From positions 1 to 5,546 of the forward strand of contig JAKAGN010000211.1 in the NCBI GenBank assembly GCA_021815525.1: a stretch of 5,546 nucleotides of DNA, given 5' to 3'. This document shows, one piece after another, positions 1-5,546 of the stretch. A model generated the notes under the pieces. The model ran no database searches and was not told where the DNA came from. It worked only from the letters and a program-made list of their open reading frames with translations. Source of the stretch: Deltaproteobacteria bacterium (lineage in GTDB: Bacteria > Desulfobacterota > Desulfobacteria > Desulfobacterales > Desulfatibacillaceae). The position numbers and the translations under genes are program-made. Positions within the stretch are counted from its first letter, which is position 1, and each line of letters opens with the position of its first letter.

Positions 1-38
1 GGACCTTTTCATAGAAAAGGTCCTCCCCCCTCCCCCGC
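1..38. repeat. Hairpin element with C-rich tail, cut by the window edge
   Basis: Bases 1-10 (GGACCTTTTC) pair perfectly with 14-23 (GAAAAGGTCC) around a 3-nt ATA loop. The right arm continues into two C runs separated by a T (25-30 and 32-36) and ends in GC. The segment from 14 on closely resembles the right arm of the long hairpin after xerD (from 5458), which also starts GAAAAGGT, has two C runs split by T and ends in CGCA. The left arm therefore probably continues upstream of the window as G-rich sequence. It may act as a bidirectional transcription terminator for an upstream gene, or be a dispersed intergenic repeat. It has no downstream T run, so it is not a textbook intrinsic terminator. 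Confidence 0.6.
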
Positions 39-73
39 AAGCCGTCGGTCTTACGGGCCGGTCTACATTGGGC

Positions 74-103
74 TTGAACTCGCGGCCTTAACGTGCTTTT
101 AAC
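74..103 (+). promoter_or_regulatory. Possible sigma70-type promoter for the dynamin-like GTPase gene
   Basis: TTGAAC at 74-79 matches four of six positions of the -35 consensus. TTTAAC at 98-103 matches four of six of the -10 consensus at 18-nt spacing, and TTTTAA at 97-102 is an alternative at 17 nt. The stretch is AT-richer than its surroundings. Transcription would begin near 109-111, which leaves no leader for a GTG start at 112 but a leader of about 43 nt for the ATG at 154. That leader contains a small hairpin (GGACG at 123-127, CGTCC at 131-135). Prediction by eye only; the matches are modest. Confidence 0.3.
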
Positions 104-153
104 TTCGCCCGGTGGAATGGACGGACGGCCCGTCCCCATTACGGATCAAGAAG

Positions 154-2433
154 ATGAAAAGCGAGACGATGCAAGGATTCACCCAGACGAAGGATCGGCT
201 GCTGGCGGCGGCCGAGGGGCTTTCCGGGGTTTTCCGGGCGGCCGCGGCCATTCCGTCGGTATCCGAGCGGCCCTTCACCGAGGCCCTTTCGGGCATCGAG
301 GTCATGAGGCGGCAGCTTTCCGAGCAGGTGCTGAGGGTGGCCGTGGTGGGCTCCATAAAAAGCGGCAAGAGCACCTTCGTCAACTCCTTCTTCGGCGCGG
401 ATTACCTACGGCGCGGCGCGGGCGTGGTCACATCCATCGTGACCCGCATAAGGAAGGGCGAAACCCTCTCAGCGAGCCTCGACTTCAAAAGCTGGAACGA
501 GGTCAACGAGGAGCTTGCCCGCGCGACGGCGCTTTTCCCGTGCGGGAACTGGCGGCCCGAGGGCGGGCGGCCAGACATAAGGCGCGAGCGCGACCGCCGC
601 GAGCTTTCGGAGGCCCTGGCGCGCCTGGACCGCGACCGCCTCATCGCGGGCGCGACCCGCAGCGCCGACTCGGTGGTGATGGCGGGGCTCCTGGCGGGCT
701 ACGCAAGGGTCCGGGACTGGGTGGGGGAGGCGCCCCAAACCCATGTCTTTTCGGGGGACGATTTCGCCGGCCACAAGGTGTTCGTGGGGGACGAGAGCCT
801 TGCGGTCTACCTTCGGGACGTATGCGTGACGCTTCCCTCCCAGCACCTGGAGGCCCAGGTGGAGATGGCCGACTGCCAGGGAAGCGACTCCCCCAACCCG
901 CTCCACCTCGCCATGATCGAGGACTACCTCCTAAAGACCCAGGTCATCGTCTACGTGGTTTCAAGCCGCACGGGGCTCCGCCGCGCCGACATACGCTTCC
1001 TCACGCTCCTAAGTCGCATGGGCCTTTGCGAGAACATCTTCTTCGTGGTGAACGTGGATTTTTCCGAGCACGAGAGCGTGGCGGCCCTGCGCACCCTGGT
1101 GCGGAAGACCGCCTCCGAGATCGCCCTCATCAAGCCGGAGCCGGACATCTACGCCTTCTCGGCCCTTTTCCGCCTCTTTCACCTGGTGGAGGACTCCCTG
1201 GGCGTCAAGGACCGCTCGCGCCTGGCCCAGTGGCGGGCCGACTCCGACATGGCGGCGCTGTCCACCATGGAGGCCAGCCGCTTCGAGGAAAACTTCCGGG
1301 AGCGCCTCACCCGCGACCGCGCGGCGCTGCTCCTGAAAAGCCACGCCCAGCGCCTCTCCTTCTGGATCAGCCACGCCAGCCAGTGGGTCAACATCCACCG
1401 CGAGCTTCTCACCAAGGACTCCGCGCAGGCGGCCTCCTTCCTCACCCAGATCCAACGGGAAGGCGTCTACCTGGAGCGCGCCGGGGCCATGATCCGCCAG
1501 ACCATCGCCGGGGCCGTGGCCGGGGCGCGCCAGGAGGTGGCCCGGGACGTGGACCGCTTCTTCGACGACCGCTACGGCAGGATACTCCCCGAGACCTGGG
1601 CCTTCATCGAACGCCACTCGCCAGCGCTGCCGACCTGCGGCGGGAAGGCGGCGGAGGCCTCGCCCCCGGGGGAGGACGCCGGGCAAGGCGAGGGGATTTC
1701 CCCCGTTCTCTACGCCGCCTTCGCGGACCTCAAAAACGCCGTGGACGGCCACATGGCGGAGTCCGTCAACCCGCAGGTGGTGAGCTTCGCCCGCGAGGAG
1801 GAGGACAAGATCGCGGCCCTTCTGGGGCAGATCGGCCGCTCCTACGAGTCCCTGGTGGAGGAAACCGTCCGGCGCACCAACGCCGTGTTCAAGGACCTCG
1901 GCCTGAACTCCTCCGTGGAAAACCCCATGAAAAAGGGGGGGCTTTCACTCGGCGCCGTCAAGCAGGCCCGGGGGCTTTCCCTTCCGCCCCTCACGGCCAC
2001 CATGCAGTACGGCGCGGGCGTCCGCGCCGAGGCCCTGGCGAGCCACGGCCTGGGCCGCATGGTGCTGGCCGTAAAAAGGGCCCTCAAGATGGAGAAGCCC
2101 GAGGACGGCCGCGTGACCGAGAAGGTCCTGAACCGGGCCGTGGCCCGCATGAAACGCGACACCCGCAAGTCCCTTTCGGACCGCTTCCTGGACTTCCGGG
2201 AAAACCTCAAGTTCCAGTACCTCTTCGCCATCATGGAGGCGGCCTCCGAGGCGCTCTACACCGAGCTTTCCGAGGGCTTCCGCTTCTTCGCCGAGGGTAT
2301 GTCCGCCACCCAGGGGCTTCTGGGCGAGACCCAGGCCATCAAGGACAAGGCCGGAAGCGATCTTTCGGGCATGGCCGCGCGCCTCTCGGATCTGGACCAG
2401 GAGTTGGCCATGATCTTCCGCGCCATAGGCTAG
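154..2433 (+). CDS. Dynamin-like large GTPase (bacterial dynamin family protein)
   Basis: Predicted 759-residue protein of the dynamin superfamily, GTPases that assemble on membranes or other partners. Visible motifs (numbered from the ATG at 154): P-loop GSIKSGKST at 66-74 with the G1 lysine K72; DYLRRGAGVVT at 83-93, closely resembling the dynamin switch I segment DFLPRGSGIVT, so T93 is the expected G2 threonine; G3 as DCQG at 240-243. G4 is degenerate: VNVD at 299-302 replaces (N/T)KxD. G2 and G3 are about 147 residues apart, against about 71 in human dynamin-1, so there is an insertion of about 75 residues. The C-terminal half is helical in character, with a Pro/Gly-rich acidic linker near 489-516 and a basic, amphipathic-looking stretch near 632-646 that might contact lipid (inference). 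No transmembrane helix or signal peptide is apparent. Start choice: GTG at 112 is in frame but has no ribosome site and sits on the predicted transcription start; ATG 154 has a weak GGA eight bases upstream; ATG 169 is also possible. Family is secure; cellular role is unknown. Confidence 0.92.
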   Translation: MKSETMQGFTQTKDRLLAAAEGLSGVFRAAAAIPSVSERPFTEALSGIEVMRRQLSEQVLRVAVVGSIKSGKSTFVNSFFGADYLRRGAGVVTSIVTRIRKGETLSASLDFKSWNEVNEELARATALFPCGNWRPEGGRPDIRRERDRRELSEALARLDRDRLIAGATRSADSVVMAGLLAGYARVRDWVGEAPQTHVFSGDDFAGHKVFVGDESLAVYLRDVCVTLPSQHLEAQVEMADCQGSDSPNPLHLAMIEDYLLKTQVIVYVVSSRTGLRRADIRFLTLLSRMGLCENIFFVVNVDFSEHESVAALRTLVRKTASEIALIKPEPDIYAFSALFRLFHLVEDSLGVKDRSRLAQWRADSDMAALSTMEASRFEENFRERLTRDRAALLLKSHAQRLSFWISHASQWVNIHRELLTKDSAQAASFLTQIQREGVYLERAGAMIRQTIAGAVAGARQEVARDVDRFFDDRYGRILPETWAFIERHSPALPTCGGKAAEASPPGEDAGQGEGISPVLYAAFADLKNAVDGHMAESVNPQVVSFAREEEDKIAALLGQIGRSYESLVEETVRRTNAVFKDLGLNSSVENPMKKGGLSLGAVKQARGLSLPPLTATMQYGAGVRAEALASHGLGRMVLAVKRALKMEKPEDGRVTEKVLNRAVARMKRDTRKSLSDRFLDFRENLKFQYLFAIMEAASEALYTELSEGFRFFAEGMSATQGLLGETQAIKDKAGSDLSGMAARLSDLDQELAMIFRAIG

Positions 2434-2561
2434 GGCCCGGCCGTCCACAAGCGCGATCCGCTGTGTTGTGCTTCGCGGCGCGCTGCGTCACGTACGAACA
2501 GTACGCTTCCTCGCGCGCCGCTTGCACGCCTTGCGGCTCATCGCTTGCGACCGGCCGGGCC
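2434..2561. repeat. Nested imperfect palindrome of about 128 nt between the GTPase gene and parA
   Basis: Almost the whole gap folds back on one centre near 2498. Paired blocks from outside in: GGCCCGGCCG 2434-2443 with CGGCCGGGCC 2552-2561; AAGCG 2449-2453 with CGCTT 2542-2546; CCGC 2458-2461 with GCGG 2533-2536; GTGC 2468-2471 with GCAC 2524-2527; GCGGCGCGC 2475-2483 with GCGCGCCGC 2513-2521; CGTAC 2491-2495 with GTACG 2501-2505, around a GAACA loop. The sums of paired coordinates stay at 4994-4996, so the arms are collinear with only small internal loops. The element starts right after the GTPase stop codon. It has no T run, so simple intrinsic termination is not indicated. It may be a dispersed palindromic repeat (REP- or MITE-like), an mRNA-stabilising or attenuating structure, or a protein-binding site. 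No coding potential is credible inside it. Confidence 0.75.
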
Positions 2562-2600
2562 GGGCGGCAAGAATGGAAGAAGCAAAATTAACTCCATGCC

Positions 2601-2607
2601 GGGGGGA
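2601..2607 (+). promoter_or_regulatory. Ribosome binding site that sets the parA start
   Basis: The purine run GGGGGGA ends seven bases before the ATG at 2615, a normal Shine-Dalgarno distance. It favours 2615 over two upstream in-frame starts: the TTG-type codon at 2468, which lies inside the palindrome, and ATG 2573, which would add an Arg/Ala-rich extension unlike any ParA N-terminus. Two other ATGs at 2607 and 2610 are out of frame. Confidence 0.6.
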
Positions 2608-2614
2608 TGATGTC

Positions 2615-3406
2615 ATGGAAGAAAAGCAAACCCGCATCATAGCCGTGGCCAACGAAAAGGGCGGCGTGGGGAAGACCTCCACGGTGGTGAACCTGGCCGC
2701 GGCCCTCTCGCTCTCGGGCTTCCGGGTCCTGGTGGTGGACGTGGACCCCCAGTACAACGCCACGCGCGCCTTGGGCTCGCCGGCCGGCGAGGAAACCCTC
2801 ACCACCTACCACGTCATGACGGCCCAGAAGGCCCCGGACCCGGCCCGGGCCGTCTGCCCCACCCGCTGGGAGGGCCTCTCCCTGGTGCCCTCCCACCCGG
2901 ACCTCTCCGGCGCCGAGGTGGAGCTCGTTAACAAGCTGGCACGGGAAAAACGCCTGCGCCGCCTGGAGCCCCTGGTGAAGGACTACGACTTCGTGCTCCT
3001 CGACACCCCGCCCACCCTGTCGCTCCTCACGGTGAACGTCTTCGCCTTCGCCGGGGAGTTCCTCATCCCCTGCCAGACCCAGCCCCACGCCTACGCCGCC
3101 CTGGACGACCTTCTGGACACCGTGGACTTGATCCGCGAGGAGATAAACCCGGGGCTTACCCTCACCGGCGTCGTGGCCACCTTCTACGACCCGCGCACGC
3201 GGGTGTCCAAGGCCGTCATGGAAAAGCTGGCGGCCGACGGGCGCTTTTCCGGCAAGGTCTTCGAGACCGCCATACGGATGAACGCCACCATCGCCGAAAG
3301 CGCCCTCCACGGCGAGCCGGTGGTCTTCTTCCGCCAGGGCTCGCCCGGAGCGGCCGATTACCGGGCCTTGGCTGACGAGATCGTCCGCCGGGGGGCGAGG
3401 CCATGA
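2615..3406 (+). CDS. parA: ParA/Soj-family partitioning ATPase (no ParB in view)
   Basis: A 263-residue cytoplasmic ATPase of the ParA/MinD superfamily, at the usual length for chromosomal Soj-type proteins without an N-terminal helix-turn-helix domain. Such ATPases dimerise on ATP binding, bind DNA non-specifically and use ATP cycling to move or space DNA or protein cargo. Motifs: deviant Walker A KGGVGKTS at 15-22, with the signature lysine K15 and the P-loop lysine K20; Walker A' VLVVDVDPQYNAT at 38-50; Walker B VLLDTPP at 127-133. The C-terminal part (about 187-258) follows the Soj pattern: TFYDPRT, then IRMNATIAES, then GSPGAADYRALADEI. No MinD-like C-terminal amphipathic helix is seen. 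Its stop overlaps the next gene's start (ATGA), implying translational coupling. No parB, parS-like 16-bp palindrome or plasmid gene lies nearby, so the cargo is unknown. It could be a chromosome-segregation ParA or an orphan that positions another complex. Confidence 0.95.
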   Translation: MEEKQTRIIAVANEKGGVGKTSTVVNLAAALSLSGFRVLVVDVDPQYNATRALGSPAGEETLTTYHVMTAQKAPDPARAVCPTRWEGLSLVPSHPDLSGAEVELVNKLAREKRLRRLEPLVKDYDFVLLDTPPTLSLLTVNVFAFAGEFLIPCQTQPHAYAALDDLLDTVDLIREEINPGLTLTGVVATFYDPRTRVSKAVMEKLAADGRFSGKVFETAIRMNATIAESALHGEPVVFFRQGSPGAADYRALADEIVRRGARP

Positions 3407-4515
3407 GCCCAGCCCGCGCGGAAAGGGTCGCGGACCTCCGGGCGCGCATGGCCGGCATGAACCTGGACGCCCTCCTGGTCCAGAACGCCGAGAACCGCCG
3501 CTACCTCTCCGGCTACACCGGCCTGGACGCCCAACTGGACGAGTCGGCCGGCGCAGCCATCGTGACGGCGGAGCGCCTGATACTGGCCACCGACTCCCGC
3601 TTCACCACCCAGGCCCTGGAGGAATGCCCGGGCTGGGAGGTCTTCACCCACAAGGAAGGCCTGGCCAAAGCCCTTCCGGGAATATTCAAGGACTTGACGG
3701 TGAAGCGCGCGGGCTTCGAGGAGGCGCGCCTAACCTTCGCCGAGCACGCCCGTTACACGGCCGAGCTTTCCGCCGCCGGCGGGCGCGTGGAGCTTACGCC
3801 CGTGCGGGAGCTTGTGGAGGCCCGGCGCGTGCGCAAGGACCCCTCCGAGATAGAGGCCGTCCGCCGCGCGCTTTCCCTGGCAGAGGACGCGTTCCGGGAC
3901 TTCGTGGCCGCCCTTAAACTCCCCGCCACCGAAAGGGAGCTTTCCTGGCGGCTGGAGCGGGCCATGCGGGAGCGGGGCGCGGACGCCCTGTCGTTTCCCG
4001 TCATCTGCGCGGCTGGCGCAAACTCCGCCAAGCCCCACGCCATACCCTCGGACCGGCCCGTGAAGGAGGGCGACATACTCCTCCTCGACTTCGGGGCGAT
4101 GCTTGACGGCTACTGCTCGGACATCACCCGCACCCTGTTTCTCGGAAAAGCGGACCCGGTGCTGAAAAAGATCTTCGGCATCGTGAGGGAGGCCCAGGCC
4201 CTCGCCACCGAGGCCATCCGGCCCGGGGCCGACGCCAAGGACGTGGACGCCGCCGCCCGGGACCACATCGCAAAAAACGGCTACGGCGAAAGCTTCGGCC
4301 ACAGCCTGGGCCACGGCGTGGGGCTCGCGGTCCACGAGGCGCCGCGCCTGGGGCCACTCAAAAGCACGATCCTGGAGCCCGGCATGGTGGTCACCGTGGA
4401 GCCCGGAATCTACCTGCCGGGGCTTGGCGGCGTGCGCCTGGAGAACATGGCGCTCGTAACCGCGACCGGCGTGGAGATTTTGAACTCGCTGCCGGTGGAA
4501 ATCCCCTTCCCTTAA
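3403..4515 (+). CDS. M24B family Xaa-Pro aminopeptidase / dipeptidase (creatinase fold)
   Basis: A 370-residue cytoplasmic metallopeptidase of the aminopeptidase P / prolidase group, expected to release an N-terminal residue preceding proline or to split Xaa-Pro dipeptides using two metal ions, usually manganese. An N-terminal creatinase/prolidase-like domain (about 6-140, with NRRYLSGYTG at 31-40) precedes the pita-bread catalytic domain (about 148-362). All five metal ligands are recognisable: D229 and D240 in DFG-x7-SD, H304 in GHGVGL, E333 in TVEPGIY and E347 in RLEN. The catalytic-site histidines H212 (KPHA) and H311 (VHEAP) and R345 are also present, so it should be active. The length is typical of short bacterial family members; PepP of E. 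coli is longer. PepP-like versus PepQ-like specificity cannot be settled by eye. The start codon overlaps the parA stop by four bases, and a GCGAGG purine stretch inside parA lies just upstream. Confidence 0.95.
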   Translation: MSPARAERVADLRARMAGMNLDALLVQNAENRRYLSGYTGLDAQLDESAGAAIVTAERLILATDSRFTTQALEECPGWEVFTHKEGLAKALPGIFKDLTVKRAGFEEARLTFAEHARYTAELSAAGGRVELTPVRELVEARRVRKDPSEIEAVRRALSLAEDAFRDFVAALKLPATERELSWRLERAMRERGADALSFPVICAAGANSAKPHAIPSDRPVKEGDILLLDFGAMLDGYCSDITRTLFLGKADPVLKKIFGIVREAQALATEAIRPGADAKDVDAAARDHIAKNGYGESFGHSLGHGVGLAVHEAPRLGPLKSTILEPGMVVTVEPGIYLPGLGGVRLENMALVTATGVEILNSLPVEIPFP

Positions 4516-4527
4516 GGCCGCGCGCCC

Positions 4528-5424
4528 ATGTCCACCCTCGACACCGCGCTGGACCAGTACTTAAGCCACCTCCTGGTTGAAAAGGGCCTTTCCGACAACA
4601 CCCTTTCCTCCTACGGCCGGGATTTGCGCGATTTTTCGGCCTTTCTCGCCGGCGAAGGCGTGGAAGACCCGGCCATCGTGGACACCGCCCACATCCTGAA
4701 GCACCTCATAGGCCTTCGCAACAAGGGCCTTTCCGCAAGAAGCCGCGCCCGGCACCTGGTGGCCGTGCGGGGCTTCTTCCGCTTCCTGGCCGCGGAAAAG
4801 CTCATCGAAAAAGACCCCGCGCGCCTGGTGGACCTCCCCAAGAGCGGGCTCACCCTTCCCGACGTCATCACCCTTTCCGAGATGGAGAAGCTCCTGGACA
4901 CCCCGGACGACAAAACGCCCCTGGGAGTCCGGGACCGGGCCATGCTGGAGCTGGGCTACGCCGCGGGGCTCCGGGTCTCGGAGCTGGTGGGCGTGCTTTC
5001 GGCGGACTTGAACCTCGCGGCGGGCTTCGTGCGGGTCATGGGAAAAGGCGACAAGGAGCGGCTCGTCCCCATAGGCGAGCCGGCGTCGGAAAAAATCTCC
5101 GAGTACCTGGAGTACAGCCGCCCGCGACTGGCGTCGGGACGCCTGTCCCCCCACCTCTTCCTGGGCCAGGGCGGCAGGAAGCTCACCCGCCAGGCCTTCT
5201 GGAAACGCCTTTCCGCCTGGGCCAAAAAAGCCGACCTCGGCAAAAAGGTGACGCCCCACACCCTGCGGCACTCCTTCGCCAGTCACATGCTGGAAGGCGG
5301 CGCCGACATCCGGGTGGTCCAGGAAATGCTGGGCCACGTGGACATCGCCACCACCCAAATCTATACCCACGTCGCCCGCGAACGCCTCAAAAGCGCCCAT
5401 AGAAAATTCCATCCGAGGCCGTGA
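4528..5424 (+). CDS. xerD: Site-specific tyrosine recombinase XerD
   Basis: A 298-residue tyrosine recombinase, the same length as E. coli XerD. With XerC it resolves chromosome dimers at dif, normally under FtsK control at the division septum. The N-terminal SAM-like core-binding domain spans about 5-90 (LSDNTLSSYGRDLRDF at 21-36), and the catalytic domain about 112-290. All catalytic residues are present at canonical spacing: R149 in GLRVSEL, K173 in MGKGDKERLVPIG, H244 and R247 in HTLRHSFASHMLEGG, H270 in MLGH, and the nucleophile Y279 in IYTHV. The C-terminus HRKFHPRP resembles the XerD-type ending rather than XerC. The start ATG follows the peptidase stop by 12 nt, with AAGG at 4514-4517 as a plausible ribosome site, so it should be co-expressed with parA and the peptidase gene. 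The sequence is housekeeping-like, with no phage or integron features nearby. XerC or another chromosomal integrase is the only serious alternative. Confidence 0.96.
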   Translation: MSTLDTALDQYLSHLLVEKGLSDNTLSSYGRDLRDFSAFLAGEGVEDPAIVDTAHILKHLIGLRNKGLSARSRARHLVAVRGFFRFLAAEKLIEKDPARLVDLPKSGLTLPDVITLSEMEKLLDTPDDKTPLGVRDRAMLELGYAAGLRVSELVGVLSADLNLAAGFVRVMGKGDKERLVPIGEPASEKISEYLEYSRPRLASGRLSPHLFLGQGGRKLTRQAFWKRLSAWAKKADLGKKVTPHTLRHSFASHMLEGGADIRVVQEMLGHVDIATTQIYTHVARERLKSAHRKFHPRP

Positions 5425-5430
5425 AAGATC

Positions 5431-5481
5431 GCGGGGGAGGGGGAAAACCTTTTCTGCGAAAAGGTTTTCCCCCTCCCCCGC
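5431..5481. terminator. Perfect 24-bp inverted repeat just after xerD; likely terminator-like hairpin
   Basis: Bases 5431-5454 are exactly complementary to 5458-5481, leaving a TGC loop. From the base up, the stem has a GC and G-run part (5431-5443), an AAAACC part and a TTTTC tip. It begins six bases after the xerD stop, where an operon end is expected. No T run follows the full stem. However, a shorter hairpin formed only by the AACCTTTTC tip would be followed by TT and then C runs, a weak intrinsic-terminator arrangement readable from either strand. The right arm matches the element at the left window edge, so this is one copy of a repeat family and may serve as a terminator. The inverted repeat is certain; the function is inferred. 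Confidence 0.55.
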
Positions 5482-5493
5482 ACCCCCTCCCCC
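5469..5493 (-). other. Four-tract G-quadruplex motif on the minus strand (C tracts on plus)
   Basis: The plus strand has four runs of exactly five C (5469-5473, 5475-5479, 5483-5487, 5489-5493) separated by T, GCA and T. The minus strand therefore reads as four G5 tracts with loops of 1, 3 and 1 nt, a close to ideal G-quadruplex pattern, with an i-motif possible on the plus strand. The first two runs are also part of the preceding inverted repeat, so hairpin and quadruplex would compete. Sequence pattern only; whether it folds in the cell is unknown. Confidence 0.6.
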
Positions 5494-5505
5494 TTTCCAA
5501 AAGGC

Positions 5506-5528
5506 CCGGGGGCGCAAACCGCCCCCGG
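5506..5528. repeat. Second GC-rich hairpin in the post-xerD element
   Basis: CCGGGGGCG at 5506-5514 pairs perfectly with CGCCCCCGG at 5520-5528 around a five-base CAAAC loop. It is followed by ACCCCCG and no T run. Together with the long hairpin and the C-run segment it forms a composite intergenic element from 5431 to at least 5534. The rest of the window (to 5546) shows no gene that I can support. Confidence 0.6.
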
Positions 5529-5546
5529 ACCCCCGATATGCACGGG

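Noticed and set aside
123..135. Small hairpin GGACG/CGTCC in the GTPase leader as a regulatory site
   Set aside because: Only five base pairs with a three-base loop in GC-rich DNA; such pairs are common by chance, so it is mentioned only with the promoter.
1009..1752. Minus-strand open frame of 247 codons opposite the GTPase gene
   Set aside because: Low-complexity Gly/Ala/Arg/Val-rich translation with no family resemblance; antisense shadow of a well-supported gene.
93..2591. Open frame of 832 codons overlapping the GTPase gene in another plus frame
   Set aside because: Its translation is dominated by Gly, Pro, Arg and Ala with no recognisable domain, as expected from reading a high-GC gene out of frame. 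It also runs through the palindrome. The GTPase frame carries all the motifs.
2468..2614. N-terminal extension of ParA from an upstream non-ATG start
   Set aside because: The extra 49 residues are encoded by half of the palindrome and are Arg/Ala/Leu-rich. ParA proteins normally begin just before the KGG motif, and a good ribosome site precedes the ATG at 2615.
2588..3310. Minus-strand open frame of 240 codons opposite parA
   Set aside because: Gly/His/Val/Arg-rich translation typical of the complement of high-GC coding sequence. The plus frame has a complete set of ParA motifs.
4528..5424. xerD as the integrase of a mobile element or integron
   Set aside because: Length, motif spacing and C-terminus match chromosomal XerD. 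There are no attachment-site repeats, tRNA gene, cassette or phage genes beside it, and base composition matches its neighbours.
4561..5517. Minus-strand open frame of 318 codons opposite xerD
   Set aside because: A GC-rich antisense shadow with no motif or sensible composition. It crosses the post-xerD hairpin, while the plus strand encodes an intact XerD.

Overview
The window is GC-rich, densely coding bacterial DNA. All four recognisable genes lie on the plus strand: a dynamin-like large GTPase, a ParA-family ATPase, an M24B (Xaa-Pro) metallopeptidase and the tyrosine recombinase XerD. The codon bias, the gene set and the style of the intergenic repeats (hairpins followed by runs of C-rich pyrimidine) fit a high-GC sulfate-reducer-type Desulfobacterota genome. 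That placement is an inference from general familiarity and was not tested by any search.

Layout. Positions 1-153 hold half of a hairpin element cut by the window edge, a weak sigma70-like promoter and the leader of the GTPase gene. The dynamin-like GTPase follows (154-2433). The gap after it is almost entirely filled by a nested, imperfect palindrome of about 128 nt (2434-2561). Then come three closely packed genes: the ParA ATPase (2615-3406), the M24 peptidase (3403-4515, overlapping parA by the four bases ATGA) and xerD (4528-5424, 12 nt further on). Six bases after the xerD stop lies a perfect 24-bp inverted repeat, followed by a C-run tail that is G-quadruplex-capable on the minus strand and by a second 9-bp hairpin. 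The first hairpin belongs to the same family as the element at position 1, so related hairpin elements bracket the four-gene block.

How the genes may work together. parA, the peptidase gene and xerD look like one transcription and translation unit. The GTPase gene points the same way but is separated by the palindrome, which may end, attenuate or process its transcript. Three of the four products belong to families tied to chromosome or membrane dynamics: XerD resolves chromosome dimers, ParA ATPases position DNA or protein cargo, and one bacterial dynamin relative (E. coli CrfC) has been linked to replication-fork and chromosome partition. This makes a segregation-related neighbourhood plausible but does not prove it, and the peptidase has no obvious place in it. 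XerD, ParA and the peptidase have canonical motifs. The unusual material is the degenerate G4 motif and enlarged switch region of the GTPase, and the intergenic palindromes. I see no mobile element, CRISPR array, tRNA or rRNA, and no clear sign of an undescribed defence or metabolic system.
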